From positions 36,553-100,552 of the forward strand of contig CANMZT010000015.1 of assembly GCA_947502405.1 (NCBI GenBank): a DNA stretch of 64,000 nucleotides. Reading direction: 5' to 3'. Both the position numbers and the translations under genes were made by a program. Source of the stretch: an uncultured Algibacter sp. (GTDB lineage: Bacteria; Bacteroidota; Bacteroidia; Flavobacteriales; Flavobacteriaceae). Position 1 is the stretch's first letter. Each line of letters starts with the position of its first letter. The notes below the pieces were generated by a model, which was not told the DNA's origin, made no database searches, and worked only from the letters and a program-made list of their open reading frames with translations. Positions 38,357 to 47,596 of this stretch are shown one piece after another.

Positions 38357-40048
38357 CTAAAAAGGAGCCTCACAAATCACATCTAAAACTTCCAGCCTTA
38401 CAGGGTGGGTAAACGTTAATTGCTCCGCATGTAAATATAGACGTTTGCCTTTAATGCCATAAAGATCATCTCCAACAATAGGTATATTTAAACCATCTAC
38501 ATGTGCCGCATGTACACGTAATTGGTGCGTACGACCAGAAACAGGATAAAAATGAATTCGTGTTTTACCATTTGCAATACTAACAACTTCGTATTTAGTT
38601 TTAGCAGGTTTACCATGTATATAACATACTAATTGTTGCGGGCGGTTATCCAAATCTACCCGTAATGGCAAATCGATAACACCTTTCTCCTCATGAATTT
38701 CACCTTCTAAAACGGCAACATAACGTTTTTTTACGGTACGCTCAATAAACTGCTTTTGTAATTTTTTATAGGTTCTTTCATTTTTGGCAACCAGCAATAA
38801 ACCTGATGTAGACATATCCAACCGATGCACCAATAAAGGTCCTTTAGCATTTGGCAAATACTGCTTCATTTTAGTATAAACAGAATCTAAAGCTGTTTTT
38901 CCAGGTACCGATAAAAAGTCGTGAGGTTTATTAACTAATAATAAATAGTCATCTTCATAGACAATTTCAAGTGGTTGATTATGGCTTTTAACCTCTAAAA
39001 TTGGATTGTCTTCAACATCTAAACCTACCATCATATGCCCTAGAATAGGCTCGCATTTACTTCTACAGGATGGATAAAATTGTTTATGCTTTCTTACTTC
39101 CGATTTTGGTGAAGTACCCCACCAAAACTCAGCCATAGCAATGGGTTTCAATTCATGCTCGTAAGCATACTGAAATAATTTAGGAGCAGCACATTCTCCA
39201 GATGCTGCTGGTGGTACTGGAGAAGTTGTACCCTCAAAAATATCAAGTAAATCTTTAGTTTCCCCTTTAGCATTTAAAAAACAATATTGCTCATGCAAAC
39301 GTTTCTGTAATGATGCTGATAATTTGGCGCGCTTATTTTTTAAAGCTTCAATTGGAGCTTCTAACTGCTGTATATTTAGTTTTAGCGTTTCAATAGTTTG
39401 TTTCCAATACAACTTTAAATCTCTTAATCGCAAATTATAATGAATACTTTCCTGTTTCAGTGCATCATCAAGCAGATCATATTCATTTTTAGATAGTGTT
39501 ACAAGTGCATCCTCACGCTTTAATTTTCGTGCGTTCTTTTCGGTTTTAATTAAAATTTTTAAATCCAGTAATGCCTTATCATAATCTAAGCAAGCTACAT
39601 TTAAATCAGATTTTAAAGTTTTTAATTTGGGTGCTTTTCCCAGAAGTTCAATCTCAGAATTTAATCTATTCAATTCCGCTTCGCCTTTTTTGTAAAACCC
39701 GTTTGTATCCAAAGTATCATAAACTGTTGGCACAAAACCTTTGTGGTGATTATTCTCTGCAAGTTTACCTGAAAACGCAGCTAAATAACCTATTTCTTTA
39801 GCGGTATTTTGTACCACCATCACACCAAACATCTTTCCTATTTGCAAACCTTTAATTGTGGGGTCTAAGCCAAAATTATGCTCAAAGTCAACTTGCATCT
39901 CTAAATAACGCTGCAAATCTTTTGCTGCAAGCATACTCAATTTATGTGGTTCGTAATAAAATGGAAAAGTGAATTTTTCAGGAAGTAAAACATCCTTATC
40001 TACTTCTAACTTGTGAAAAAATGTATCGGTAAATTTAGTTTTTGGCAT
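38357..40048 (-). CDS. RluA-family pseudouridine synthase with long N-terminal extension
   Basis: At 563 residues it is much longer than a normal RluA enzyme (about 220-320). The C-terminal 200 residues form the catalytic domain. They contain VHRLDMSTSGLL with the catalytic aspartate, then the RTHQLRVH block. The N-terminal 350 residues include a coiled-coil-rich region (about 170-260) and a cysteine-containing block (PSCRSKCEPILGHMM) just before the synthase part. Long forms of this kind are known in Bacteroidota and some Gammaproteobacteria. The RNA target is unknown. It overlaps the upstream gene by 14 bases, which suggests coupling. Confidence 0.9.
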   Translation of the reverse strand: MPKTKFTDTFFHKLEVDKDVLLPEKFTFPFYYEPHKLSMLAAKDLQRYLEMQVDFEHNFGLDPTIKGLQIGKMFGVMVVQNTAKEIGYLAAFSGKLAENNHHKGFVPTVYDTLDTNGFYKKGEAELNRLNSEIELLGKAPKLKTLKSDLNVACLDYDKALLDLKILIKTEKNARKLKREDALVTLSKNEYDLLDDALKQESIHYNLRLRDLKLYWKQTIETLKLNIQQLEAPIEALKNKRAKLSASLQKRLHEQYCFLNAKGETKDLLDIFEGTTSPVPPAASGECAAPKLFQYAYEHELKPIAMAEFWWGTSPKSEVRKHKQFYPSCRSKCEPILGHMMVGLDVEDNPILEVKSHNQPLEIVYEDDYLLLVNKPHDFLSVPGKTALDSVYTKMKQYLPNAKGPLLVHRLDMSTSGLLLVAKNERTYKKLQKQFIERTVKKRYVAVLEGEIHEEKGVIDLPLRVDLDNRPQQLVCYIHGKPAKTKYEVVSIANGKTRIHFYPVSGRTHQLRVHAAHVDGLNIPIVGDDLYGIKGKRLYLHAEQLTFTHPVRLEVLDVICEAPF

Positions 40049-40442
40049 CTTTTAGAAAATCCCCAGATAAAATTCGTTGCTTGTTTTCAATATTCTGGTT
40101 GTAAAGATACACCCAAGCGTCAATAGAATTTCCATTTTCTAAAAAAACAGTAGTAATTTCTCTTCTAAATAAGCTCTCTTCTATATTTGATTCATAAAAA
40201 CCCTCGTAATCATCTAAAAAGCGAAGTGTGTCACTAACATTATGTAATTGAAATAAAGTTCCATAAACCTTTTCAGAAGCATCTTCACTCAAAACCACAC
40301 CAGGAAACCAAAAAATCTTATAGAGTTTTCCTTGGATGTAAGCTTTACTAAAAACACTAGAATTTAAGCTAAGAAATCGAGACATATCATTATCCGCATC
40401 AAGCTGTAAAGTCCCGTAAACAAATAAGTAACTAGTATTCAA
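40035..40442 (-). CDS. Gamma-glutamylcyclotransferase-like (AIG2/GGACT) protein
   Basis: At 135 residues it opens with the family motif FVYGTLQLDADND and has the central glutamate region DDYEGFYESN, which aligns with the catalytic acid of gamma-glutamylcyclotransferases. Such proteins release 5-oxoproline from gamma-glutamyl amines or peptides. The product would feed the pxpABC genes elsewhere in this window, but the link is only suggestive. It lies between the YtxJ gene (12 bases) and the synthase gene. Confidence 0.82.
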   Translation of the reverse strand: MNTSYLFVYGTLQLDADNDMSRFLSLNSSVFSKAYIQGKLYKIFWFPGVVLSEDASEKVYGTLFQLHNVSDTLRFLDDYEGFYESNIEESLFRREITTVFLENGNSIDAWVYLYNQNIENKQRILSGDFLKDAKN

Positions 40443-40454
40443 AAAATAATAGAT

Positions 40455-40844
40455 TTATACAAATCTACTCAAATCTATTTCATTAATCCCACCATGAGAT
40501 GCATGTGCAACCGCACTACCATTTCTAATTACTAATAGTTGTGGAGATTGATGCATTACCTGAAATTTATAACCTACCTCATTGGAAACTTCCCTGTAGT
40601 TTAGTAAATCTAAGTAGTACAAATCAAGATTATTGTGCTCCAAATCATAAGCATCTACAAACTGATTCATCACCATTCTACTGATTCCACAACGCGTAGA
40701 ATGTTTAAAAATAACTTGTGTCTTTGCTCTAGATTTTTTACTTATATCATTTAATTGCTCTAAGCTATTCAAAGCTATCCAGGGCAATACTTTCTCTTCT
40801 TTCGGCTCAGATGAGCCTCCAAATAATTTATTTATAAATCCCAT
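40455..40844 (-). CDS. ytxJ: Bacillithiol-system redox protein YtxJ-like
   Basis: At 129 residues it is a monothiol thioredoxin-fold protein of the YtxJ group. The active-site segment is FKHSTRCGISRMVMNQF, with a single cysteine. The C-terminal cis-proline region is MHQSPQLLVIRNGSAV, and HASHGGI follows. YtxJ proteins are thought to act as bacilliredoxins with bacillithiol as cofactor. That would fit Bacteroidota, which have BshABC homologues. It appears to head a three-gene unit with the cyclotransferase and synthase. Confidence 0.85.
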   Translation of the reverse strand: MGFINKLFGGSSEPKEEKVLPWIALNSLEQLNDISKKSRAKTQVIFKHSTRCGISRMVMNQFVDAYDLEHNNLDLYYLDLLNYREVSNEVGYKFQVMHQSPQLLVIRNGSAVAHASHGGINEIDLSRFV

Positions 40845-40860
40845 ATTTTATATTTTTTAT

Positions 40861-40955
40861 GGCGTTACCGCAAGGGTCTCGCTTTTATTAATGAACATAA
40901 ATGTTTTGCTACAAGTCCTCGCACCTCTCTAAACAGCTATCGGGACTGATGCAAC
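40861..40955. repeat. Dispersed repeat, copy B (degenerate)
   Basis: It starts GGCGTTACCGCAAGGGTC and shares TACAAGTCCTCGC with copy A, but the TAACGC end is not recognisable. Its right limit near 40955 is approximate. It lies in the 323-base gap between ytxJ and clpB. The remainder of the gap (40956-41167) holds no clear consensus promoter. Confidence 0.5.
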
Positions 40956-41167
40956 CCTTTGATATACTCACTCGAACGCAAAAATAAACTTATTATACGT
41001 CAAAGCATACTTGATATTAAGTCGAAACAAGTTTTGAAACTTACAAACCGACAAAAAGTCACTAAAAACCTTACTTAAGCAGACATTTTGTCTCCCTAAA
41101 TCTATTGGTAAGATTATTGACTATATACAACCGTAAAAGAAAAACACAATAGATTAAAAAAAATAAT

Positions 41168-43774
41168 ATGAATTTTAATAATTATACCATAAAATCGCAA
41201 GAAGCCATACAGCAAGCACAACAACTTGCACAAAGCTTCGGGCATCAACAAATTGAGAATGAACATGTTTTTAAGGGCATTTTTGAGGTGGATGAAAACG
41301 TATTGCCTTTCATGTTAAAAAAGCTAAACGTTAATGTTTCAATTTTAGAGCAAGCCTTAGATAAGCAACTTGAGAGCTTTTCAAAAGTATCTGGAGCAGA
41401 ACTCATGCTCTCCAGAGAAGCTGGAAAAGCATTAAACGAAGCCGCTATTATTGCTAAAAAAATGAAAGATGAGTATGTTTCCATAGAGCATCTAATTTTA
41501 GCTGTTTTTAAATCCAATAGCAAAATTGCACAAATGCTAAAGGATCAAGGCGTAACGGAAAAAGGATTAAAATCGGCTATCGAAGAATTAAGAAAAGGCA
41601 ATAACGTAACCTCTCAAAGTCAAGAGGAAACCTATAACGCCTTAAATAAATATGCCAAAAACCTAAACCAATTAGCAAAAGACGGTAAGTTAGACCCTGT
41701 TATTGGTCGCGATGAGGAAATCCGAAGAATACTTCAAATTTTATCACGCAGAACCAAAAACAATCCCATTCTTGTTGGAGAACCTGGAACTGGAAAAACT
41801 GCTATTGCTGAAGGTTTAGCACATCGAATTATTGATGGTGATATTCCAGAAAACTTAAAAGACAAGCAAATTTTTGCACTTGATATGGGGGCACTTATTG
41901 CTGGTGCAAAATTTAAAGGAGAATTTGAAGAGCGTTTAAAAGCTGTAATTAAGGAGGTAACCACAAGTGATGGTGATATTGTTCTATTTATAGATGAAAT
42001 TCACACCTTAGTTGGTGCTGGTGGCGGTCAAGGTGCTATGGATGCAGCAAACATCCTAAAACCTGCCCTAGCTAGAGGCGAATTAAGAGCCATAGGAGCA
42101 ACAACTCTTGATGAATACCAGAAATATTTTGAAAAAGACAAAGCCTTAGAGCGTCGTTTCCAAAAAGTAATGGTGGATGAGCCAGATACAGAAAGTGCCA
42201 TTTCAATATTACGTGGTATTAAAGAAAAATACGAAACGCACCATAAAGTACGCATAAAAGATGATGCTATTATTGGTGCCGTAGAGTTATCTCAGCGCTA
42301 TATTACCAATCGCTTTTTACCAGACAAAGCCATCGATTTAATGGATGAAGCTGCTTCAAAAATGCGTATGGAAATAAACTCAAAACCTGAGGAATTGGAT
42401 GTTTTGGATAGAAAAATCATGCAGTTAGAGATAGAGATTGAGGCTATTAAGCGCGAAAAAGATGAAACGAAATTAAAATCATTACGTGCCGACTTAGCCA
42501 ATATCAAAGAGCAACGCAATGCTATTTATGCTAAATGGAAGTCCGAAAAAGAGGTAGTAGACAATATTCAAAACACAAAACAAGATATTGAAAACTTCAA
42601 ATTAGAAGCAGAAAAAGCAGAACGTGAAGGCGATTATGGAAAAGTAGCTGAATTGCGTTATGGGAAAATTAAAGAAGCCCAAGAACAATTAGAAATTTTT
42701 CAAAAACAATTGCAAGAACAATCTGAAAACTCTTTAATTAAAGAAGAAGTTACTTATGATGATATTGCAGAAGTTGTTGCAAAATGGACAGGTATTCCAG
42801 TTACAAAAATGCTTCAAAGCGAACGCGAAAAGCTTTTAAAATTAGAAGACGAATTGCACAAACGTGTTGTTGGACAGGAAGAAGCTATTGAAGCCGTAAG
42901 TGATGCCGTAAGACGAAGTCGTGCAGGTTTACAAAACCCGCAGAAACCCATTGGAACCTTCTTATTCCTTGGAACAACGGGTGTAGGCAAAACAGAACTT
43001 GCAAAAGCATTAGCGGAATACTTATTTGATGATGAAAGCGCAATGACTCGTATTGACATGAGTGAATACCAAGAGCGTCATGCAGTAAGCCGATTAGTTG
43101 GAGCACCTCCAGGATATGTTGGATATGATGAAGGTGGACAACTCACCGAAGCTGTTAGAAGAAAGCCATACTCTGTAGTGCTTTTAGATGAAATTGAAAA
43201 AGCGCATCCTGACACCTTTAATATTTTATTACAGGTGCTTGATGAAGGGCATTTAACTGATAATAAAGGTCGTGTTGCCGACTTTAAAAATACCATTATC
43301 ATCATGACATCTAATATGGGAAGCAATATTATTCAAGAGCGTTTTGAAGCTACTCAAGATATAGATTCTGCTATTGAAGCTGCCAAAGTTGATGTATTAG
43401 CCCTATTAAAACAAACGGTGCGTCCAGAATTCTTAAACAGAATTGATGATACGGTTATGTTCACACCTTTAAGTAAAGAGAATATTGTAAATATTGTTGG
43501 ATTACAACTTAAAAGTGTAACAAAAATGATAGCACAACAAGGTATTACATTTGATGCAACACCTGAAGCCATAAACTATCTTGCAGAAAAAGGTTATAAC
43601 CCAGAATATGGTGCCAGACCTGTAAAACGCGTAATACAGAAAGAAGTGTTAAACGCTCTTAGTAAAGAAATTTTATCTGGAAAAGTAACAACAGATAGCA
43701 TTATTTTGCTAGATGCCTTTGATGATAAGTTAGTTTTTAGAAACCAAGGCGACTTAGTAACTGAAGAATTTTAA
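41168..43774 (+). CDS. clpB: ATP-dependent disaggregase ClpB
   Basis: At 868 residues it has the full ClpB layout. An N-terminal Clp-N repeat domain (about 1-145) is followed by AAA1 with Walker A GEPGTGKT and Walker [16 protein letters not shown] long coiled-coil M domain (about 400-525) comes next, then AAA2 with Walker A GTTGVGKT and Walker [11 protein letters not shown], and the C-terminal D2-small domain. ClpB rescues aggregated proteins with DnaK. No IGL/F ClpP loop is expected in a ClpB and none was noticed. No heat-shock promoter could be identified. A strong hairpin follows. Confidence 0.97.
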   Translation: MNFNNYTIKSQEAIQQAQQLAQSFGHQQIENEHVFKGIFEVDENVLPFMLKKLNVNVSILEQALDKQLESFSKVSGAELMLSREAGKALNEAAIIAKKMKDEYVSIEHLILAVFKSNSKIAQMLKDQGVTEKGLKSAIEELRKGNNVTSQSQEETYNALNKYAKNLNQLAKDGKLDPVIGRDEEIRRILQILSRRTKNNPILVGEPGTGKTAIAEGLAHRIIDGDIPENLKDKQIFALDMGALIAGAKFKGEFEERLKAVIKEVTTSDGDIVLFIDEIHTLVGAGGGQGAMDAANILKPALARGELRAIGATTLDEYQKYFEKDKALERRFQKVMVDEPDTESAISILRGIKEKYETHHKVRIKDDAIIGAVELSQRYITNRFLPDKAIDLMDEAASKMRMEINSKPEELDVLDRKIMQLEIEIEAIKREKDETKLKSLRADLANIKEQRNAIYAKWKSEKEVVDNIQNTKQDIENFKLEAEKAEREGDYGKVAELRYGKIKEAQEQLEIFQKQLQEQSENSLIKEEVTYDDIAEVVAKWTGIPVTKMLQSEREKLLKLEDELHKRVVGQEEAIEAVSDAVRRSRAGLQNPQKPIGTFLFLGTTGVGKTELAKALAEYLFDDESAMTRIDMSEYQERHAVSRLVGAPPGYVGYDEGGQLTEAVRRKPYSVVLLDEIEKAHPDTFNILLQVLDEGHLTDNKGRVADFKNTIIIMTSNMGSNIIQERFEATQDIDSAIEAAKVDVLALLKQTVRPEFLNRIDDTVMFTPLSKENIVNIVGLQLKSVTKMIAQQGITFDATPEAINYLAEKGYNPEYGARPVKRVIQKEVLNALSKEILSGKVTTDSIILLDAFDDKLVFRNQGDLVTEEF

Positions 43775-43837
43775 AGTTTATAGGTTTCTTTGTAACATAT
43801 TCTTATACAAAGAGTCTATTAAGTGGTTGGTTAGTTG

Positions 43838-43880
43838 AAAAGCAACATGAATCTCTTTATTGAGATGAGTGTTGCTTTTT
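43838..43880 (+). terminator. Terminator of clpB
   Basis: AAAAGCAACA (43838-43847) pairs with TGTTGCTTTT (43870-43879), with an inner ATCTC/GAGAT stem; T residues follow. Its position shows that the open frame running through it toward the TetR gene is not coding here. Confidence 0.8.
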
Positions 43881-43888
43881 ATATTTTA

Positions 43889-43916
43889 AAAAAATATACC
43901 AATTGGTATATTTTTT
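43889..43916. promoter_or_regulatory. TetR operator 1 (28-base perfect palindrome)
   Basis: The core is TATACCAATTGGTATA (43895-43910) with six more paired A/T bases on each side. It sits immediately upstream of the -7 box of the TetR gene, where the -33 element should be, so binding would block that promoter. Confidence 0.8.
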
Positions 43917-43918
43917 AT

Positions 43919-43926
43919 TATATTTG
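43919..43926 (+). promoter_or_regulatory. -7 box of the tetR-family gene
   Basis: TATATTTG matches the consensus and is three bases from the operator. Transcription would start near 43931, a few bases before ATG 43934, giving an essentially leaderless mRNA. Confidence 0.6.
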
Positions 43927-43933
43927 CTTTATC

Positions 43934-44530
43934 ATGACAACTAAAGCAGAAATTACGTCACAATACATCATAAAAACTGTTGCGCCAATTTTTAATAAAA
44001 ATGGGTATGCTGCTACAAGCATGCTTGATATTACAAAAGCTACAGGTTTAACTAAAGGCGCTATATACGGTAATTTCAAAAACAAAGAAGAACTCGCCTA
44101 TGAAGCCTTTAAATACATGGTAAAATCTTTAATGAAACCATTGTCCATTCATTTAGAACAAAGTAGTTCACCAATAAAAAAACTTTATCTAATTACTGAT
44201 TTTTATCGAAATTATTATCCGTTTAGTAAACAACTAGGTGGTTGTCCTGTACTTAATATTGGCGTAGATTCTAATAATAGTAATTCAAGTTTACTTACAA
44301 AGGTTAGAGACACCATTCAACGGATACAAGATAAATTATGTAGTATTATAGAAAATGGTATTGAATGTGAAGAAATCTCAGCAGAAATTAATGCCATGCA
44401 ATATGCAAAGCGTATAGATACAATAATACAAGGTGCTATTTTTATGACTTACACCATGAATGATGAGTCTTATATGAAAGACACCATGAATTATGTCGAC
44501 CAGATGATTACTAACGAATTGAAACTTTAA
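43934..44530 (+). CDS. TetR-family transcriptional repressor
   Basis: I chose ATG 43934 (198 residues). The frame is open further upstream, but that stretch contains the clpB terminator, the operator and the promoter. The N-terminal 50 residues form the TetR helix-turn-helix (TSMLDITKATGLTKGAIYGNFKNKEELAYEAF). The C-terminal ligand domain includes GGCPVLNIGVDSNNSN, seen in AcrR/YxaF-like members. A perfect palindrome lies over its own promoter and a near-copy precedes the next gene, so it probably represses itself and the thioesterase gene. The inducing ligand is unknown; an acyl or aromatic compound would fit the target. Confidence 0.9.
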   Translation: MTTKAEITSQYIIKTVAPIFNKNGYAATSMLDITKATGLTKGAIYGNFKNKEELAYEAFKYMVKSLMKPLSIHLEQSSSPIKKLYLITDFYRNYYPFSKQLGGCPVLNIGVDSNNSNSSLLTKVRDTIQRIQDKLCSIIENGIECEEISAEINAMQYAKRIDTIIQGAIFMTYTMNDESYMKDTMNYVDQMITNELKL

Positions 44531-44548
44531 TATTTTTTTAATCAAAAA

Positions 44549-44564
44549 TATACCGATTGGTATA
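44549..44564. promoter_or_regulatory. TetR operator 2
   Basis: TATACCGATTGGTATA differs from operator 1 at one base and is palindromic except for one pair. It lies 15 bases before the thioesterase ATG. Confidence 0.75.
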
Positions 44565-44579
44565 AAAAAATACAAAATC

Positions 44580-45080
44580 ATGAATCAACTTCCAAAAACA
44601 CTAACCAGTAAAACAAAAATTAGATTCCAAGATTGCGACCCTTTTAATCATTTAAATAATGGCAGTTATATTAACTACTTTATGAATCATAGAGAAGATG
44701 TTTTAATTGAGCATTATAACTTAGATATATACAAAAAAGCTAAACTTGAAGGTAAGAGTTGGGTATCAACTACTAACCAAATAGCCTATTTGAAACCAGC
44801 TCTACTTATGGAAACTATCGTGCTTGAATCTCAATTAATAAACTATGATGAAAGTAATCTACAGGTAGAAATGCGTATGTATAATTCAGATAAAAGTCAT
44901 TTAAAATCAGTAATATGGTGTGGTTTTGCACATTTTAATTTATTAACTCAAAAGAGAGAAATACATACTGATAGTTTAATGGAATTGTTTAAAAATGTAA
45001 ACAATCCAATTATAACAAATAGTTTTGAAGAGCGCATTAATCATTTGAAGCCAAAATTCGTTCAAAAAAATATAAACTAA
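44580..45080 (+). CDS. Hotdog-fold acyl-CoA thioesterase
   Basis: At 166 residues it is a 4HBT-like thioesterase. The N-terminal RFQDCDPFNHLNNGSYINYF block holds the catalytic aspartate of this group, and the central helix and strands follow the hotdog pattern. It would hydrolyse an acyl-CoA thioester in the cytoplasm; the chain is unknown. It follows the TetR gene by 49 bases and has its own copy of the TetR operator just upstream, so it is the likely regulatory target. Confidence 0.85.
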   Translation: MNQLPKTLTSKTKIRFQDCDPFNHLNNGSYINYFMNHREDVLIEHYNLDIYKKAKLEGKSWVSTTNQIAYLKPALLMETIVLESQLINYDESNLQVEMRMYNSDKSHLKSVIWCGFAHFNLLTQKREIHTDSLMELFKNVNNPIITNSFEERINHLKPKFVQKNIN

Positions 45081-45284
45081 ATATACTTTTTTACCGTATA
45101 TCTAGTTATTAGTTAAAATGTGTTACCGTTAATCTAAAATTCAACATTTTATGTAGGCTAATTCATTTTAATTAATAATTTAGCTATAGATGTAAGCCCT
45201 AAATATTACATTTAATTAAACAATTTTAGATTTATTTCCTCCTCAAGAAATTAATCTTTTTAACAAAAAAACCTACTTATATCA

Positions 45285-46040
45285 ATGGAAATCAGCAATT
45301 ATATTGAATACACTTTACTAAAACCTACCACTTCAGAACGTGATATTATGGACTTATGTGATGAGGCTAAATCTCATGATTTCTATAGTATATGTATTAG
45401 CAGTTGTTATGTTCCACTGGCTAAACAATTACTACTGGGTTCTGATGTAAAGATTTGTACAGTTATTGGTTTCCCCTTAGGTTCAATGTCAACACAAGCT
45501 AAAGTTTTTGAAGCGGAAAAAGCTATTGAAGATGGTGCTGATGAGATTGATATGGTAATTAATCTAGGCTATTTAAAAAGCAGAAATTATGTATCAGTTT
45601 TAAAAGACATTAGTGATGTAAAACTTGCTATTGGAAAAACACCTTTAAAAGTAATTCTTGAGATTTCTGAGCTAAACAAAAATGAAATTATTAAAGCTTC
45701 TGAAATTTGTTTAGATGCTAAAGCCAATTTTATTAAAACGTCAACAGGGTTCTCTAAAAGTGGTGCTACATTAACTGCAGTTAAGATTATTAAGAAAACT
45801 GTTAGAAATAAAGCAAAAATTAAAGCATCAGGAGGTATTAGTGATTTTGACACTGCTATTAAATACATTGATGCTGGAGCAGATAGAATCGGAACATCAA
45901 CAGCTATTAAATCTAAAAACAATAGACGTCAAATAAGAAATACTAAAATCTACAAAGATTACATAAAGACAGTTCTGAATTCTGAGACCACTACTCAAAA
46001 TACAAAAAGTATCAAAGAAACGTCTTCTAAAGACATTTAA
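45285..46040 (+). CDS. DeoC-like aldolase, divergent paralogue
   Basis: This 251-residue DeoC-family protein keeps the Schiff-base lysine (ANFIKTSTGFSKSGA), the second lysine (IKASGGIS) and the aspartate of ADEIDMVINLG. Two positions differ from the paralogue at 51813: the N-terminal IDHTLLK has become IEYTLLK, and VNSSYV has become ISSCYV. It also carries a basic, polar C-terminal tail of about 35 residues. The catalytic lysines predict aldolase activity, but the substrate may not be deoxyribose 5-phosphate. Its 3' end overlaps the convergent pxpC by 14 bases. Confidence 0.85.
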   Translation: MEISNYIEYTLLKPTTSERDIMDLCDEAKSHDFYSICISSCYVPLAKQLLLGSDVKICTVIGFPLGSMSTQAKVFEAEKAIEDGADEIDMVINLGYLKSRNYVSVLKDISDVKLAIGKTPLKVILEISELNKNEIIKASEICLDAKANFIKTSTGFSKSGATLTAVKIIKKTVRNKAKIKASGGISDFDTAIKYIDAGADRIGTSTAIKSKNNRRQIRNTKIYKDYIKTVLNSETTTQNTKSIKETSSKDI

Positions 46041-46872
46041 ACTGTAGTTTATCGCCTGTTAATTTTTGTGCTAACGATTGTATTGCAGATTCAGATAATT
46101 GTAACACTCTTGGATAACCACCTGTAGTTTGACAATCTTTCATTAAAATTATTAATTTTCCAGAAGGTGTTAATTGCACTGTTCCTGGTAATACAGGAGA
46201 TGTAATAATACTATCCAACTTATTAGCTAAACTTTCTTCTAGTTGATAAGCCATTCTGTTATTAAATTTTGAAATAGTGAAATTTGAACGCAATAATAAT
46301 TCCTGATTCGATGCCGAAAGATATTTAAACTCTGGTCCTTGATATACTTCTAAAGTTGATTTGCCTATATAAGACATATTAACCCTTAGGTTTGAATGAT
46401 GTGTCTTGTAATTAAAAGTAGTATTTTCTATTGTAAGATTCTCTCCTTTTTTAATCGTAGACTGTTGCGTTATTTTATGGTACATACTCCTACTATTCAT
46501 AATCTCTTCAGATTTAAAACCTCCTAATACCGCTAGATAGCAACGAAATCCGCTATCTAATTTCCCAAAGGATAACACATCATTTTTATTCACCTTAAAA
46601 ACCTTATTGTTTTTTATAAGTTGTTTATTTATTTGCGGATTCATATTAGCTCCAGATAAACATATTAAGGTGTCACATTCAAACTTTAATTTTGGGCCAG
46701 TCATGGTTATTTCTAAAACAGCATCATTCTCATGATTCCCCAATAAGGTATTAGCTACTATAGCAGCTTGTTTGTCCAAAGCACCAGAGTATGGTACGCC
46801 GTAATCTTGATATCCAAATCTACCTAAATCTTGAATGGTAGAGTAAAACCCTTTTTGCAATACGTTAATCAT
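46027..46872 (-). CDS. pxpC: 5-oxoprolinase subunit PxpC
   Basis: At 281 residues it is a KipA/PxpC-type protein (biotin-dependent carboxyltransferase-like domain). It starts MINVLQKGFYSTIQDLGRFGYQDYGVPYSGALD and has the LPGTVQLTPSGKLIILMKDCQTTGGYPRV segment near the C-terminus, both typical. Together with PxpA and PxpB it hydrolyses 5-oxoproline to glutamate using ATP. Its start overlaps pxpB by eight bases. It is slightly shorter than many homologues. Confidence 0.93.
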   Translation of the reverse strand: MINVLQKGFYSTIQDLGRFGYQDYGVPYSGALDKQAAIVANTLLGNHENDAVLEITMTGPKLKFECDTLICLSGANMNPQINKQLIKNNKVFKVNKNDVLSFGKLDSGFRCYLAVLGGFKSEEIMNSRSMYHKITQQSTIKKGENLTIENTTFNYKTHHSNLRVNMSYIGKSTLEVYQGPEFKYLSASNQELLLRSNFTISKFNNRMAYQLEESLANKLDSIITSPVLPGTVQLTPSGKLIILMKDCQTTGGYPRVLQLSESAIQSLAQKLTGDKLQFKCL

Positions 46873-47593
46873 AAATCATCGAGCTTTCAATTATATAAGT
46901 ATTATTTTCTACTTGAGATTTGATTTTATCATATGTACTAATCTTAACAGGGATAAACTGGATTTGATCTCCTGCTTTAGCAAAACACGGTGGATTATTT
47001 TTGGAATTAAAAAATTCTATTGGAGAGTTACCAATAATATTCCAGCCACCAGGGCTTTCAATAGGATAAACCCCAGTTTGGTTTCCACCAATAGCCACTG
47101 CTCCCTTTTCAATTTTTAAACGAGGGGTTGATTTTCTAGGTATTTCTAAATCTTCGTTTAAACCTCCTAGGTATAAAAAACCTGGTAAAAACCCGATGAA
47201 ATAAACAGTATAAACTACTTCTGAATGTTTTTGAATTATTGCTTCTTTTGATATTCCTTTGGCATTTGAAATATATTGCAAATCCAGAGCATAATCATCT
47301 TCATAACAAACAGGTATTTTCCATAATTTACTGGTCAAACTAGTTTCAACAGAACCACTTGAATACATAGTTCTTAAAACTTCTATTTCAGCTTCAAAAC
47401 ACACTGCTTCTTTATAAACAATTAATAATGAATTGTATGCAGACCTGAGTTCCAATCTATTCTTATTATTATCTGATATAATCTTAGATTTAAAAAGCAT
47501 AATATCACGCAAGATAGATTTATCAATTTTTGGAGGCCACTCAACTAAAATAGCACGATCATGATAAGATTTATATTCTAATTGAAACTTCAT
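46865..47593 (-). CDS. pxpB: 5-oxoprolinase subunit PxpB
   Basis: At 242 residues it is a KipI/PxpB protein. The signature block is GFLPGFLYLGGL, followed by PRKSTPRLKIEKGAVAIGG and QTGVYPIESPGGWNIIG, near residues 150-200. It is the second subunit of the prokaryotic 5-oxoprolinase, which removes pyroglutamate, a harmful metabolite. It lies 3 bases after pxpA and overlaps pxpC. Confidence 0.94.
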   Translation of the reverse strand: MKFQLEYKSYHDRAILVEWPPKIDKSILRDIMLFKSKIISDNNKNRLELRSAYNSLLIVYKEAVCFEAEIEVLRTMYSSGSVETSLTSKLWKIPVCYEDDYALDLQYISNAKGISKEAIIQKHSEVVYTVYFIGFLPGFLYLGGLNEDLEIPRKSTPRLKIEKGAVAIGGNQTGVYPIESPGGWNIIGNSPIEFFNSKNNPPCFAKAGDQIQFIPVKISTYDKIKSQVENNTYIIESSMIYD

Positions 47594-47596
47594 GGG

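Noticed and set aside
41245..43572. Several long open frames antisense to clpB
   Set aside because: They lie opposite a highly conserved gene, overlap one another, and their translations show no domain or leader.
43835..43933. Upstream extension of the TetR reading frame
   Set aside because: This stretch holds the clpB terminator, the palindromic operator and the -7 box, and the TetR domain begins normally at ATG 43934.
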